Notes: generated from the letters alone by a model not told the origin. DNA of 48,625 nucleotides from an uncultured Prevotellaceae bacterium (GCA_900318255.1 ONJX01000020.1:1-48625); one strand, 5' to 3'; shown: positions 30,842 to 40,992, counted from the stretch's first letter. Program-made: numbers and translations.

Positions 30842-32833
30842 ATGAAATATAAATGTCCTTGCATTTCAGGCAAAAAACAGTTTATTAAAGAGCCTGGCTT
30901 TATAATGGCTGTGAATTTCTTGATCATGTTAGCGATTTACATGATCTCACGTTGGGTGTTTTATTATGCTAACGCTCGTTTCTTTCCTGATGTAACCTTT
31001 GGCGACATGCTCACAATGTCGTTGGGAGGTCTAAAGTTTGACATCAGCGCACTTTGCTATCTCAACATCTTGTGTATAGCAATGCAATTCATACCGTTGA
31101 AGTGTCGTGACACAGTAAGGTATCAGCGCATAGTAAAAATAATATTCCTTGTCGTCAATATTGTGGGCATCGTCGTCAACACTGCCGACATAGCATATTT
31201 TGAGTTCGGAGGCCGACGCACTACCTGGATAGTTTTCTCCGAATTTGGTGGGGAAAGCAATCTAGGCAAGATTTTCCTCAACAGCATCACCGGTTTCTGG
31301 CTAGTGTGGCTAGTAGGTATCGCTATGATTGCCGCTGTAATATTCTTGTACTATAATCCCATAAAGAAGAACCGCAGCCAAGAGGACTATCCTGCTGCCA
31401 GAATCTACTACCCTGTCCACACTGGCATTTTCTTGCTAGCAGCGTTGTTAACGGTTGCAGGGTTTCGTGGCGGTCTGTCGTTCAAGATGCATCCATTGCG
31501 TCAGGACTCTGCCGAGATTTACTGCAAGCATCCCCTCGAGGCTGCTATTGTGCTCAACACACCATTCACCATGATAACCACCATGCACAAAAAGGGCTAT
31601 AAAGACCCCAAGTTCTTTAAGGAAGAAGAACTTGATGGCATCTTCAACCCCGTTAAAAACACCACACCCCGAGGTGGACAGATGCGCCGCATGAATGTGG
31701 TGGTGTTCCTGATGGAGAGTTTCTCAATGGAATACACTGGCTTTTACAACAAAGAAAAAGATGGAGGAAACTATCGCAGCTATACTCCATTCCTCGATGA
31801 GCTACTGAGCAAGAGCTACAGTTTTCAATACAGCTTTGCCAATAGCGCACGCTCGGTTGACTGCATGCCAGCCACTTTTGCCGGCATTCCACGATACATC
31901 GACCCTTACTGCTATTACATCTATTCTAACAACACCCTTCAGGGATTGCCACAAATGCTTCGTGACGAGGGGTACAACACCGCATTCTTCCATGGTGCCC
32001 CCAACACTACCTTGGGCTTCAAAGCATTTGCCAACTCCATTGGCTTTGAGCATTACTATGGACTGGATGAATATCCTAACAAAGATGATTTTGATGGCAC
32101 TTGGGCTATTTTCGACGAGCCTTATTTGCAATATTTTGCTAAGTATTGTGAGGAATATGCCCAGAAGGACAAACCATTCTTCCTTACTGTGTTTACCGCA
32201 TCGAGCCATGAGCCTTTTAAGATTCCCGAGAAGTATAAGGACACATTTACTAGCGGCGACATTCCCATGCACCGCAGCATCAGTTATTCCGATTATGCGA
32301 TAAGGAAGTTTTTTGAGCAAGTGAAGGATGAGCCTTGGCTTGAGAACACTATATTTGTATTCAGTGCCGACCATTGCGGCATGTCTAATCGCAGTGACTA
32401 CAATACTGACATGGGACGATTCTTGATACCAATCTTCTTCTACACTCCAGGTGGTCAACTTCCTGTCATGTGCGACTCTACACGCCTGATGCAACAGATC
32501 GACATCACCCCCACTCTGCTTGGTATTCTCAATTACCAGAAGCCATATTTTTCATTTGGCAAGAACGTGTTTGATGACAGCCCAAATTATGTGAACTATG
32601 TATTTAATGACCGCAACGGCACATCAATGTACTATCTCGACGACTTGATGATAGAATACCGCAACAACGAGCTCATTGGCATCTATAAGTTCAGGGAAGA
32701 CTTCTCACTGAAGAACAACCTCCTGAGCAAGAAAAACCAACTTCCACAACTCCCGTTTATGGAGAGGCAGATGAGGGCTATCCTCCAGCAGTACATAGTG
32801 CGCATGAAGCAAAATAGGCTCACTGCCAAGTAG
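30842..32833 (+). CDS. LTA synthase family sulfatase-fold phosphotransferase
   Basis: Inner-membrane enzyme of 663 aa. About five transmembrane helices (roughly 22-42, 52-80, 98-120, 150-175, 193-210) precede an extracytoplasmic alkaline-phosphatase/sulfatase domain (about 275-600). Seen motifs: NVVVFLMESFSMEYTGFYN (metal Glu), NSARSVDCMPATFAGIPRY (nucleophile Ser/Thr region), TAFFHGAPNTTLGF, and IFVFSADHCGMSN (metal Asp-His). Relatives move glycerol-phosphate or phosphoethanolamine onto glycolipids. In a Gram-negative the acceptor may be lipid A, LPS or another envelope glycan; it is unknown. It has its own promoter and diverges from the kdsA operon, which supports an LPS-related role. Confidence 0.88.
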   Translation: MKYKCPCISGKKQFIKEPGFIMAVNFLIMLAIYMISRWVFYYANARFFPDVTFGDMLTMSLGGLKFDISALCYLNILCIAMQFIPLKCRDTVRYQRIVKIIFLVVNIVGIVVNTADIAYFEFGGRRTTWIVFSEFGGESNLGKIFLNSITGFWLVWLVGIAMIAAVIFLYYNPIKKNRSQEDYPAARIYYPVHTGIFLLAALLTVAGFRGGLSFKMHPLRQDSAEIYCKHPLEAAIVLNTPFTMITTMHKKGYKDPKFFKEEELDGIFNPVKNTTPRGGQMRRMNVVVFLMESFSMEYTGFYNKEKDGGNYRSYTPFLDELLSKSYSFQYSFANSARSVDCMPATFAGIPRYIDPYCYYIYSNNTLQGLPQMLRDEGYNTAFFHGAPNTTLGFKAFANSIGFEHYYGLDEYPNKDDFDGTWAIFDEPYLQYFAKYCEEYAQKDKPFFLTVFTASSHEPFKIPEKYKDTFTSGDIPMHRSISYSDYAIRKFFEQVKDEPWLENTIFVFSADHCGMSNRSDYNTDMGRFLIPIFFYTPGGQLPVMCDSTRLMQQIDITPTLLGILNYQKPYFSFGKNVFDDSPNYVNYVFNDRNGTSMYYLDDLMIEYRNNELIGIYKFREDFSLKNNLLSKKNQLPQLPFMERQMRAILQQYIVRMKQNRLTAK

Positions 32834-32984
32834 CACACGCAACTTATAGCCGCCACATCTTTGTAATTAAGACAATTGTAATATCTCCAACGATTTAAAA
32901 CGATTTAAAGCAATTAGTTTAATTCGCATAATTAGCCGTTTTTTTGAAAAGCCGCAAGCACTTCGTCGTTAGAAACTTGTAGTG

Positions 32985-34211
32985 TCAAAACAAGTCATTA
33001 TAGATTTGCTCGGTGGCACCGGTGTGAGACTTGATATAATCACTGGCTGCGGCACCAGCGGCTTGAAGAGCGGCAGGGTCACTCAGCAATTTGTCTAAAA
33101 CTTCGTGGCACTGACTGGCGTCACTGATGGCGAAGCCGCCACCGCAAGCGTTGAGCTCTACCGCCTCCTTGAACTTTTCGTGCCTAGGACCGAAGATTAC
33201 CGGCAGGCCATAGACCGCAGCCTCGGGCACATTGTGGATGCCTGAGCCAAAGCCCCCGCCCACATAGGCGATAGCGCCGTAGCGGTAAAGCGACGAGAGG
33301 ATGCCGAAACAGTCAATTATCAGGCAATCGAGATTGGCGACATCCACTCCCTCAAGCTGTGTGTAGCGGGCAACCGAACGCTTGATGCGAGCCATCAATG
33401 CGGCAAGGCGGCTCTCGTCAAACTCATGCGGAGCTATGATGAGCTTCATCTCGGGGTGGTTGTTAAAATAGGGAATAATGATGTCCTCGTCGGGCTGCCA
33501 CGAGCTGCCCATCACCAGCACCTTGTCACAGCCGCTCACCATCTGTGCTATGACGGGGAACTCCCTGGCTTGAGATTTGATTTGCAGCACACGGTCGAGG
33601 CGCGTGTCGCCACACACCGTCACATTGTCAATGCCAATGCCGTGCAACAGCCGGCGCGACTCATCGTTCTGAACGTAGAGCTGGGTGAAGCAGCGCAGCA
33701 TCTTGCGAAACGTTCCACCCCACGGCTTGAAAAAAATCTGACTTGAACGGAATATCGACGATATAATATAGGTGGGCACTCCCCTGCTGTGGAGCTGCTC
33801 AAGATAGTTGCCCCAAAACTCATATTTCACAAAGATTGCCATGCGCGGCCTCACCACATCGAGGAACGCCTTCACTCGCCGTGGCGTGTCCATGGGCAAG
33901 TAGCACACAGCATTTACCTTATCATAGGTCTTGCGCACCTCATAGCCCGATGGAGAAAAAAATGACAGCAAGATCTTTGCATCGGGGTGCTGCTCACGAA
34001 TTTTCTCGATCAGCGGCCTGCCCTGCTCAAACTCACCAAGCGAGGCAGTGTGTATCCACACATAACCACCCTCGGCGTCGAGCTTGCTTTGTAAATATTC
34101 AATAGTGCGGTTCTGCCCTTGCACCATCCTCTGCGCCTTGGGGTTCCAGGGCGAGACGATGCGTGCTGCCAGGCGGTAAGCACTTATTCCCAAATTATAT
34201 AGAGGGTTCAT
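32985..34211 (-). CDS. waaA: 3-deoxy-D-manno-octulosonic acid transferase
   Basis: Inner-membrane-associated GT30 glycosyltransferase adding KDO to lipid A precursor, 408 aa. A membrane-proximal N-terminus is followed by GT-B domains: YVWIHTASLGEFEQGRPLIE with the catalytic Glu, FVKYEFWGNYLEQL, VCGDTRLDRVLQI, VMGSSWQPDED, LIIAPHEFDESRL and the CMP-KDO-binding YVGGGFGSGIHNVPEAAVYG, then PVIFGPRHEKFKEAVEL. It is the last gene of the gltX-OMP-waaA unit (18-nt gap). Completes the KDO route begun by kdsA and kdsC a few kb away; kdsB and kdsD are not in the window. The 151-base gap beyond it holds only a short direct repeat (32890-32910). Confidence 0.94.
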   Translation of the reverse strand: MNPLYNLGISAYRLAARIVSPWNPKAQRMVQGQNRTIEYLQSKLDAEGGYVWIHTASLGEFEQGRPLIEKIREQHPDAKILLSFFSPSGYEVRKTYDKVNAVCYLPMDTPRRVKAFLDVVRPRMAIFVKYEFWGNYLEQLHSRGVPTYIISSIFRSSQIFFKPWGGTFRKMLRCFTQLYVQNDESRRLLHGIGIDNVTVCGDTRLDRVLQIKSQAREFPVIAQMVSGCDKVLVMGSSWQPDEDIIIPYFNNHPEMKLIIAPHEFDESRLAALMARIKRSVARYTQLEGVDVANLDCLIIDCFGILSSLYRYGAIAYVGGGFGSGIHNVPEAAVYGLPVIFGPRHEKFKEAVELNACGGGFAISDASQCHEVLDKLLSDPAALQAAGAAASDYIKSHTGATEQIYNDLF

Positions 34212-34229
34212 TTCAAGTAGGATTAGTCG

Positions 34230-35333
34230 TTAAAATAGTGCTGGCAGGGGCGAATAATAATTGAGCGTCTTTTTCTTTTTATACTTTCCCCATAAGTTGC
34301 GGTCAAGATAGAAACGCACTGCAAGCTCTTGCCAAAAAGCAGTATTCTTGTCGGTTGCATGATACGATAATCGTGCGTTAATGTCAATATAGTCGGTATT
34401 AAAAATTGTGGCTGATACAACTGTGCGGCTATAGAACTTGTCGCGAAAGAAATTTTGTCCCTGATAAAGCAGTGAGCCATATTTCTCGTAGAGAGGCATC
34501 TGACGCTTGCCGGCATAAATGATTTGATGCACAGTGAGCCACTTCCAGTTTCCAAGTACTGAACCTAAGAATCCTGCCTGAGTGAGCCACTTGTCCTCGC
34601 CAACGCGGTCACGGTCACACGAGAACAACACTCCTGCCTCAACCTTAATTAATGCATTGCGCCACCAGTGAGTGTATAAGACTCGTGGATTAGCTATGAA
34701 ATTATCTACCACCCCTTCGCCTTCGGGTCTCGCCCCACTTCTCGCCAGGTGATTATAAGCAATAGTCGATGCTACAATAATGTTATTATCTCCATCATCG
34801 ACTGTATGGGAGTTACGCCAACCTATATCACCCAACACCATGAAAGCTTCACGGCGATGCTTTGTCATGATTTGCCTCCAATCAAGCATTGCACCAACAA
34901 GAAGATGCTCTTTTTCGAGTCCTAATATGAGTCCATTGATATTGGGATTCATACGGTATATGGAGTCGCTGCACAGATAGATGGGCAAAGCATATCGTTC
35001 ACCAGGAATCATACCAAACTTGAAATCCAATCCCTTCTCACGATTTTTGTATTGATAGTAGAGTGCTGGTACCACTTTGTAGCCATGCAAGCGGTCATTC
35101 ATTGGCTGATACCAAGTCACTCCACCCATGATGCGATGACGGGTGCTGTCCATCGACACACCAACCAGTGGCGTGATGCGAGTGAAAATATTAGTCTTAC
35201 CGGGAACCTCGCTTTTCTCGACTTCAGCGTTTTTGAACACAGCGTTCATATCGACACTCCACTCCAGTTGCTGGGCATCGATAGTGAACGCCATCGCCAT
35301 TGCCACCAATATTGCCAGGAATCTTAAGCGCAT
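34230..35333 (-). CDS. Uncharacterised outer-membrane-type protein
   Basis: Protein of 367 aa, not recognised. A signal peptide (about 1-21, ending IDAQ) is followed by many short alternating strands with aromatic residues at their ends (ITPLVGVSMD, VVPALYYQYKNR, VLYTHWWRN, AVRFYLDRN), the look of a beta-barrel outer-membrane protein of perhaps 14-18 strands. The C-terminus is basic with KKKK and does not end in the usual Phe/Trp signature. The ATG at 35333 is preferred over a GTG two codons earlier that touches the gltX stop. It lies between gltX (5-nt gap) and waaA (18-nt gap), so a role near LPS is suggested by context alone. Confidence 0.7.
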   Translation of the reverse strand: MRLRFLAILVAMAMAFTIDAQQLEWSVDMNAVFKNAEVEKSEVPGKTNIFTRITPLVGVSMDSTRHRIMGGVTWYQPMNDRLHGYKVVPALYYQYKNREKGLDFKFGMIPGERYALPIYLCSDSIYRMNPNINGLILGLEKEHLLVGAMLDWRQIMTKHRREAFMVLGDIGWRNSHTVDDGDNNIIVASTIAYNHLARSGARPEGEGVVDNFIANPRVLYTHWWRNALIKVEAGVLFSCDRDRVGEDKWLTQAGFLGSVLGNWKWLTVHQIIYAGKRQMPLYEKYGSLLYQGQNFFRDKFYSRTVVSATIFNTDYIDINARLSYHATDKNTAFWQELAVRFYLDRNLWGKYKKKKTLNYYSPLPALF

Positions 35334-35338
35334 ATACA

Positions 35339-36874
35339 CTACTCCACAACAGGCTTTATGTTCTCAATGCCGCGCTCTATGCGTGCGATGATTTCGTCCT
35401 TGCCCATGAGCTCGGCGATGTCAAACATGTGAGGACCCTTGCACTCACCCACCACGGTGAGGCGGAAGGCGTTCATCACGTTGCCCATGTGCAGCTCGTT
35501 GTCCTTGATCCACCCCAGCACAATTTCCTCGGCGTGAGCGCTAGTCATGTCGTCGATGCCATTAATCACATCGATGAGGCGGCGCATTGTCTCGGGGGTG
35601 TCGTCCTTCCAGCGTTTCTTTATGTCTTTGGGAGCATACTCGGTGGGAGCCTCAAAGAAGAACTTGGCGTTTTCCCAGATGTCGCCCACGAAGCTGATGC
35701 GGCTCTTGATCATGCCCACGGCGCGGGTGATGTAGTCGTCGCTGAACTGCGAGGCGTCAACACCGTGCTTTGCGAGCTCGGGTTTGAAGAGCTGGGCAAG
35801 GTCGTTATCGGCCATATTGATAAGATACTCGTGGTTGAACCACTTGCCTTTCTCGAAGTCGAACTTCGCACCTTTCTTAGAGCAGTGCTCAAACGAGAAT
35901 TCCTTGATAAGCTCGTCCATAGAGAAAATCTCTTGGTCGGTGCCGGGGTTCCAGCCCAGCAGAGCCAGGAAATTGACCACGGCCTGGGGCAGATAGCCGC
36001 GCTCGCGGTATCCGCTGCTCACATCGCCGCTCACAGGGTCGTGCCACTCCAGCGGGAACACAGGGAAGCCCAGGCGGTCGCCGTCGCGCTTGCTGAGCTT
36101 GCCCTTGCCGTCGGGCTTGAGCAGCAGTGGCAGGTGTACAAACTGTGGCATCGAGTCTTTCCATCCCAAGGCCTCATAGAGCAGCACATGCAGCGGTGCG
36201 CTGGGTAGCCACTCCTCGCCGCGTATCACATGGCTAACCTCCATCAGGTGGTCATCAACTATGTTGGCCAAGTGATAGGTGGGCAGGTCGTCGGCACTCT
36301 TGTAGAGCACCTTGTCGTCAACCACCGAGCTGTTGACAGTCACCTCGCCACGTATCAGGTCATTGACCTTAACTTCCTGGTCAGGCTCAATGAGGATGCG
36401 CACCACATATTTCTCGCCGGCAGCGATGAGGCGATCAACTTCTTCCTTGGGCAAAGTGAGCGAGTTGCGCATCATGCTACGAGTCTTAGCATCGTACTGG
36501 AAATTGGCAATCTCCTTGCGCTTGGCATCTAGCTCCTCAGGGGTGTCGAAGGCGATATAGGCTTTGCCATCGTCGAGCAGCTGCTTTACATACTTGCGGT
36601 AAATGTCGCGACGCTCGCTCTGCTTGTAGGGGCCATAGTTGCCGCCCTCACGCACTCCCTCATCGACGCCTATGCCCAGCCATTGCAGTGCCTCGTTGAT
36701 ATACTGCTCGGCGCCTGGCACGAAGCGGTTACTGTCGGTGTCCTCGATGCGAAGGATCATCGTGCCGCCATGCTGGCGTGCAAAGAGGTAGTTAAACAAA
36801 GCTGTTCTCACGCCGCCAATGTGCAGCGGTCCTGTGGGCGATGGCGCAAAACGCACCCTTACTTTTTTATCCAT
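35339..36874 (-). CDS. gltX: Glutamate-tRNA ligase
   Basis: Class I aminoacyl-tRNA synthetase of 511 aa. HIGH motif in [20 protein letters not shown], the glutamate-binding [35 protein letters not shown] and KMSKS-type [14 protein letters not shown], followed by the helical anticodon-binding C-terminus. Charges tRNA-Glu, also feeding tetrapyrrole synthesis where GtrA-type enzymes occur. First gene of a three-gene unit ending in waaA. A -7 element TACCTTTG lies at 36914-36921. Confidence 0.97.
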   Translation of the reverse strand: MDKKVRVRFAPSPTGPLHIGGVRTALFNYLFARQHGGTMILRIEDTDSNRFVPGAEQYINEALQWLGIGVDEGVREGGNYGPYKQSERRDIYRKYVKQLLDDGKAYIAFDTPEELDAKRKEIANFQYDAKTRSMMRNSLTLPKEEVDRLIAAGEKYVVRILIEPDQEVKVNDLIRGEVTVNSSVVDDKVLYKSADDLPTYHLANIVDDHLMEVSHVIRGEEWLPSAPLHVLLYEALGWKDSMPQFVHLPLLLKPDGKGKLSKRDGDRLGFPVFPLEWHDPVSGDVSSGYRERGYLPQAVVNFLALLGWNPGTDQEIFSMDELIKEFSFEHCSKKGAKFDFEKGKWFNHEYLINMADNDLAQLFKPELAKHGVDASQFSDDYITRAVGMIKSRISFVGDIWENAKFFFEAPTEYAPKDIKKRWKDDTPETMRRLIDVINGIDDMTSAHAEEIVLGWIKDNELHMGNVMNAFRLTVVGECKGPHMFDIAELMGKDEIIARIERGIENIKPVVE

Positions 36875-36913
36875 TATTGTGTGTCGTGTTTAATAGTTTC
36901 TCTTAATTGACTG

Positions 36914-36921
36914 CAAAGGTA
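36914..36921 (-). promoter_or_regulatory. -7 element of the gltX unit
   Basis: The minus strand reads TACCTTTG, 40 nt before the ATG. No TTG at the right spacing. It shares the 230-base divergent region 36875-37104 with the Crp/Fnr promoter. Confidence 0.55.
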
Positions 36922-37046
36922 GTAAAAAGTTGCCACTTGGCAGACACAACTTCTTAGTTTTTAATTCTTAGTCCCGAGTTTTTTCAGTTTCTAACGCAAA
37001 ATAGAACAATTATTTGGCTAAAAATTAGAGAAAAAGCACTTATTTT

Positions 37047-37076
37047 TTGTAGTGTGAAATAAAAGTGCTAATTTTG
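37047..37076 (+). promoter_or_regulatory. Promoter of the Crp/Fnr regulator gene
   Basis: TTG (37047-37049), a 19-nt spacer and TAATTTTG (37069-37076), 28 nt upstream of the ATG. Confidence 0.8.
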
Positions 37077-37104
37077 CATGTTTTAAAGCATAATTGTAAA
37101 GCAG

Positions 37105-37806
37105 ATGAGTATAAAAAGCACTCTCGAAAAGGTGATTAGTGAAGACTTGGCAGAGATCTGGAGTCTGCTGGGCTCTGAAGAGAAACGCCTCGTTACCGAC
37201 AACTTTGAGATCCACTCGTTCAAGAAGAATCAAATTATATATGCCGAGAAAGATAATCCTGTGTTCTTGTGGTGCCTGCTCAAAGGCAAGGTGAAGCTCT
37301 ATAAGGACGGCATAGGCGGCAGGCAGCAGATTTTGCGCCTCTACCGCCCCATCCAGTACTTTGGCTATCGAGCTTATTTTGCTGGAGAGCCTTACGTGTC
37401 GAGCGCAGCAGCCTTTGAGGCCTCGTCGGTGGGATCATTACCTATGGACTTAGTTAAAAGCATGATCGACAACAACCGCGACCTAGCGTGGTTCTTCATT
37501 CATGAGCTGTCGAAGAACCTGGGCGGCAGCGACACCAAGATAGTGACACTCACCCAAAAGCACATCCGCGGCCGCCTGGCCGAAGCGTTGACTGTGCTCA
37601 TCGACAACTACGGCTTTGAGGACGACGGCAAGACGCTAAAGATTTACATGGCACGCGAGGACATTGCCAACCTGTCGAACATGACCACGAGCAACGCCAT
37701 CCGCACCCTCTCGGTTTTCGCCCAAGAGCGCATCATCACCGTGGATGGCCGCCGCATCAAGATAGTTGACGAGGACAAACTGCGCCAAATCAGCAAATTC
37801 GGATAG
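37105..37806 (+). CDS. Crp/Fnr family transcriptional regulator
   Basis: Regulator of 233 aa. An N-terminal cyclic-nucleotide-binding-like beta-barrel (about 30-125: NQIIYAEKDNPVFLWCLLKG and KVKLYKDGIGGRQQILRLYR) leads to a dimer helix (FFIHELSKNLGGSD) and a C-terminal Crp-type winged helix (about 155-230: MAREDIANLSNMTTSNAIRT). The N-terminus lacks the four-Cys cluster of FNR, so iron-sulfur oxygen sensing is unlikely. The effector is unknown. Single gene with its own promoter, 107 bases upstream of DUF4924. Confidence 0.9.
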   Translation: MSIKSTLEKVISEDLAEIWSLLGSEEKRLVTDNFEIHSFKKNQIIYAEKDNPVFLWCLLKGKVKLYKDGIGGRQQILRLYRPIQYFGYRAYFAGEPYVSSAAAFEASSVGSLPMDLVKSMIDNNRDLAWFFIHELSKNLGGSDTKIVTLTQKHIRGRLAEALTVLIDNYGFEDDGKTLKIYMAREDIANLSNMTTSNAIRTLSVFAQERIITVDGRRIKIVDEDKLRQISKFG

Positions 37807-37853
37807 CTTTGAACCGACAAACTAGCAAGGCAATAGTAGCCGTCGCACTCAAC

Positions 37854-37908
37854 GGACAAGCCACGCCTTGCCCCTACTTAACACTTCACATTTAACACTT
37901 CACACTTA
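37854..37908. repeat. Degenerate palindrome fused to heptanucleotide repeats
   Basis: GGACAAGCCACGCCTTGCCC (37854-37873) is a degenerate version of the palindrome in the 84-bp repeat. Four bases later come four heptads (TTAACAC TTCACAT and two more) ending in TTA at 37908, five bases before the DUF4924 ATG. Confidence 0.75.
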
Positions 37909-37913
37909 GAATA

Positions 37914-38471
37914 ATGTTAATCGCACAAAGCAAACGCAAGGAAAACATCGCCGAATACCTGCTCTACATGTGGCAGGTAGAGGATATAATACGCGCCTTT
38001 GGACTCGATATTGACAAGATAAAAGCAGGCATCATCGATCGCTATGATGTAGATCCCGACACACGCAAGGAGATTATCGACTGGTGGGAAGGACTCATCA
38101 TGATGATGCAGCACGAGGGTAAAAAAGAGTCAGGACACCTGCAAATCAACAAGAACGTGCTTATCCGCCTCACCGACCTCCACAACGAGTTGCTCAAGAG
38201 TGCGAAGCATCCCGAGTATGGTGCCGAGTTCTATAAGACCTTGCCATTTATCGTGGAGCTGCGTGCCAAGACTCCTGAAGCGCAGCAGGTGGGCGAGCTC
38301 GAGACATGCTTCAACGCCCTCTACGGCACCCTCATGCTCAAACTGCAAGGCAAGGAGATAGGGAAAGACACACAGGTTGCCATCAACCAGATATCACATT
38401 TTATCGGCACCCTCGCGGCTTATTACAAGAAAAACGAAGAGAAGCCTATTTTTGAAGACGAAATACAATAG
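37914..38471 (+). CDS. DUF4924 family protein
   Basis: Bacteroidetes-specific helical cytoplasmic protein of 185 aa. Recognisable features: the start IAQSKRKENIAEYLLYMWQV, the middle LIRLTDLHNELL and the C-terminal FIGTLAAYYKKNEEK. No known function. It ends 2 nt before rfbD and so is co-transcribed with it; heptad repeats lie directly in front of its start, which may affect its ribosome-binding region. Confidence 0.82.
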   Translation: MLIAQSKRKENIAEYLLYMWQVEDIIRAFGLDIDKIKAGIIDRYDVDPDTRKEIIDWWEGLIMMMQHEGKKESGHLQINKNVLIRLTDLHNELLKSAKHPEYGAEFYKTLPFIVELRAKTPEAQQVGELETCFNALYGTLMLKLQGKEIGKDTQVAINQISHFIGTLAAYYKKNEEKPIFEDEIQ

Positions 38472-38473
38472 AA

Positions 38474-39346
38474 ATGAACAAAAAAAACATACTTATCACT
38501 GGAGCCAATGGCCAGCTAGGGCGCGAGATGCGCAAGGTGCTTGAAGGCGACATCTTTGTCAATGCCATCTACACCGATGTGGATGAGCTTGATATTACTG
38601 ATGCTGCCGCAATAGAAGCCTGCGTGGTGAGCAACAGGGTAGATTACATTGTTAACTGTGCTGCTTTCACTGCCGTTGACGCCGCCGAGAGCAGCGTGGA
38701 GCTTTGTACTAAGCTCAATGTGGAAGCCCCCACACTACTGGCACAAGCGGCACACAAGCATGGTGCCAGGCTCATCCACATCTCCACCGACTATGTATTT
38801 GATGGAACCAACTGCCGCCCCTACCGTGAGGACGACCCAGTGTGCCCCACATCGGTCTATGGCTCCACCAAAGCCGCTGGTGAACGCCACGTCATGGACG
38901 TAGCACCCGAAAGCATCATTATACGCACCGCTTGGCTCTACTCGCCTCATGGCAAGAACTTTGTAAAAACCATGCTCGAGCTTGGCAGTAGCCGCGACAC
39001 CCTGCGCGTGGTGAGCGACCAAGTGGGCACCCCTACCCATGCCCTCGACCTGGCCAGCGTGATCATGTCGCTTATCAGTTGCGAGCAATGGCATCCAGGC
39101 ATCTACCACTTCAGCAACGAAGGCGCGATTTCGTGGTACGACTTCACAATGGCAATACTGCGCATCGCGGGCATCACCACCTGCCATGTGCTGCCCTGCA
39201 TGTCCAAGGACTACCCCACAGCCGCCACTCGCCCACACTACAGCGTCCTCGACAAGAGCAAGATAAAAAATACTCTGGGCATCGAGATCCCCTACTGGGA
39301 AGAGAGCCTTGAGCAATGCATCAGCACATTAATCAATAACAAATAA
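38474..39346 (+). CDS. rfbD: dTDP-4-dehydrorhamnose reductase
   Basis: Short-chain dehydrogenase making dTDP-L-rhamnose for surface polysaccharide, 290 aa. Rossmann loop ITGANGQLGREM, NCAAFTAVDAAE, catalytic ISTDYVFDGT and YGSTKAAGE (Tyr and Lys), then IRTAWLYSPHGKNFVKTM and DQVGTPTHALDLA. rfbA, rfbB and rfbC are not in the window. Preceded by DUF4924 with a 2-nt gap. A short perfect hairpin, TTGCGAT-ACC-ATCGCAA (39361-39377), follows it. Confidence 0.95.
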   Translation: MNKKNILITGANGQLGREMRKVLEGDIFVNAIYTDVDELDITDAAAIEACVVSNRVDYIVNCAAFTAVDAAESSVELCTKLNVEAPTLLAQAAHKHGARLIHISTDYVFDGTNCRPYREDDPVCPTSVYGSTKAAGERHVMDVAPESIIIRTAWLYSPHGKNFVKTMLELGSSRDTLRVVSDQVGTPTHALDLASVIMSLISCEQWHPGIYHFSNEGAISWYDFTMAILRIAGITTCHVLPCMSKDYPTAATRPHYSVLDKSKIKNTLGIEIPYWEESLEQCISTLINNK

Positions 39347-39360
39347 CCTAGTTCAGTATG

Positions 39361-39377
39361 TTGCGATACCATCGCAA
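39361..39377. repeat. Perfect short hairpin between rfbD and prfC
   Basis: Seven-bp arms around a 3-nt loop, 26 nt before the prfC start, with no T-run. It may modulate prfC expression or mark the rfbD transcript end; no function is shown. Confidence 0.5.
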
Positions 39378-39402
39378 CTAACAAAAAAGAAAGAATACTA
39401 TT

Positions 39403-40983
39403 GTGGCTTTTAACGACGAAATAACTAAACGGCGCACCTTTGCCATCATCTCGCACCCCGATGCGGGAAAAACCACTTTGACCGAGAAGCTGCTGCTCTT
39501 TGGTGGAGCAATACATGTGGCTGGCGCGGTGAAATCAAACAAAATCAGGAAAACTGCCACCAGCGACTGGATGGACATCGAGAAGCAACGCGGCATCTCG
39601 GTGGCCACCTCGGTGATGGGGTTTAACTATAACGACTACAAAATCAACATCCTCGACACTCCTGGTCACCAAGACTTTGCCGAAGACACCTATCGCACAC
39701 TCACTGCTGTGGATAGCGTAATAATCGTGGTGGATGTGGCTAAGGGCGTGGAGACACAGACGCGCAAACTCATGGAGGTGTGCCGCATGCGCAACACACC
39801 AGTAATAATCTTTGTCAACAAGCTCGACCGAGAGGGACGCGACCCATTCGACATCCTCGACGAGCTGGAGCAGGAGCTGAAAATCTCGGTGCGACCCCTC
39901 ACATGGCCCATCAGCATGGGCGCCAGCTTCAAAGGGGTCTATAACATCTATGAGCAAAGCCTCGACCTCTTCAAGCCCGACAAGCAACACGTTACCGAGC
40001 GTGTGGAGATCGACGACATCAACTCTCCCGAGATTGACCGCCAGGTGGGGGCCGACGATGCCCAAAAGCTGCGCGAAGACATTGAGCTCGTAGAGGGTGT
40101 GTATCCCGACTTCGACGCTAATGACTATCTCGAAGCACAAGTGGCACCAGTGTTCTTTGGGTCGGCACTCAACACCTTTGGCGTGAAAGAGCTGCTCGAC
40201 TGCTTCATCAAGATAGCACCCTCGCCCAAGCCTGTGCAGGCCATAGAGCGCGTGGTGAACCCCAGCGAGGAGAAGTTCACAGGCTTCGTGTTCAAAATAC
40301 AAGCCAACATGGACCCCAACCATCGCAGCTGCATTGCCTTTGTAAAGATATGCTCAGGAGTGTTCCACCGCAATGCCACCTATCTGCATGTGCGCAGCGG
40401 CAAGACTTACCGCTTTAGTGCTCCCACTGCCTTCATGGCACAACGCAAGGACGTGGTGGATGATGCCTACCCTGGCGACGTGATAGGCCTTCCCGACAGT
40501 GGCAGCATCTTCAAGATTGGCGACACTCTCACCGAGGGTGAGAACCTCCATTTTAAAGGCCTGCCCAGCTTCTCGCCCGAGATGTTCAAGTACATCGAGA
40601 ACAACGACCCCATGAAGACCAAGCAACTCAACAAGGGCATCGCTCAGCTCATGGACGAGGGCGTAGCACAACTCTTTGTCAACCAGTTCAATAACCGCAA
40701 GATTATTGGGACAGTGGGGCAACTGCAATTTGAGGTAATTCAATACCGCCTGTTGCACGAATATAACGCCCAGTGCCGTTGGGAGCCTATCAGCCTCTAC
40801 AAAGCGTGCTGGATCGAAAGCGACGACCAGGAAGCACTCGAAGCCTTCAAGAAGCGCAAGCACCAGTTCATGGCACTCGACATTGAGGGCCGCGACGTGT
40901 TCCTCGCCGATTCAGGCTATGTGCTGCAAATGGCGCAACAAGACTTCCCCAAAATAAAATTCCACTTCACAAGCGAATTTTAA
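39403..40983 (+). CDS. prfC: Peptide chain release factor 3
   Basis: Translational GTPase that recycles RF1/RF2 after termination, 526 aa. Motifs: P-loop [26 protein letters not shown] (switch I), [16 protein letters not shown] (switch II), [10 protein letters not shown] (NKxD). Domain 2 and the RF3 C-terminal domain follow, with [15 protein letters not shown]. The start is GTG at 39403, preceded by an AAGAAAG purine run, and gives the usual RF3 N-terminus [19 protein letters not shown]. Promoter not evident; it may be read through from rfbD. Confidence 0.96.
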   Translation: MAFNDEITKRRTFAIISHPDAGKTTLTEKLLLFGGAIHVAGAVKSNKIRKTATSDWMDIEKQRGISVATSVMGFNYNDYKINILDTPGHQDFAEDTYRTLTAVDSVIIVVDVAKGVETQTRKLMEVCRMRNTPVIIFVNKLDREGRDPFDILDELEQELKISVRPLTWPISMGASFKGVYNIYEQSLDLFKPDKQHVTERVEIDDINSPEIDRQVGADDAQKLREDIELVEGVYPDFDANDYLEAQVAPVFFGSALNTFGVKELLDCFIKIAPSPKPVQAIERVVNPSEEKFTGFVFKIQANMDPNHRSCIAFVKICSGVFHRNATYLHVRSGKTYRFSAPTAFMAQRKDVVDDAYPGDVIGLPDSGSIFKIGDTLTEGENLHFKGLPSFSPEMFKYIENNDPMKTKQLNKGIAQLMDEGVAQLFVNQFNNRKIIGTVGQLQFEVIQYRLLHEYNAQCRWEPISLYKACWIESDDQEALEAFKKRKHQFMALDIEGRDVFLADSGYVLQMAQQDFPKIKFHFTSEF

Positions 40984-40992
40984 ACTTTTTTC

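Noticed and set aside
37105..37806. FNR-type oxygen sensor
   Set aside because: The N-terminal cysteine cluster that holds the iron-sulfur centre is missing.
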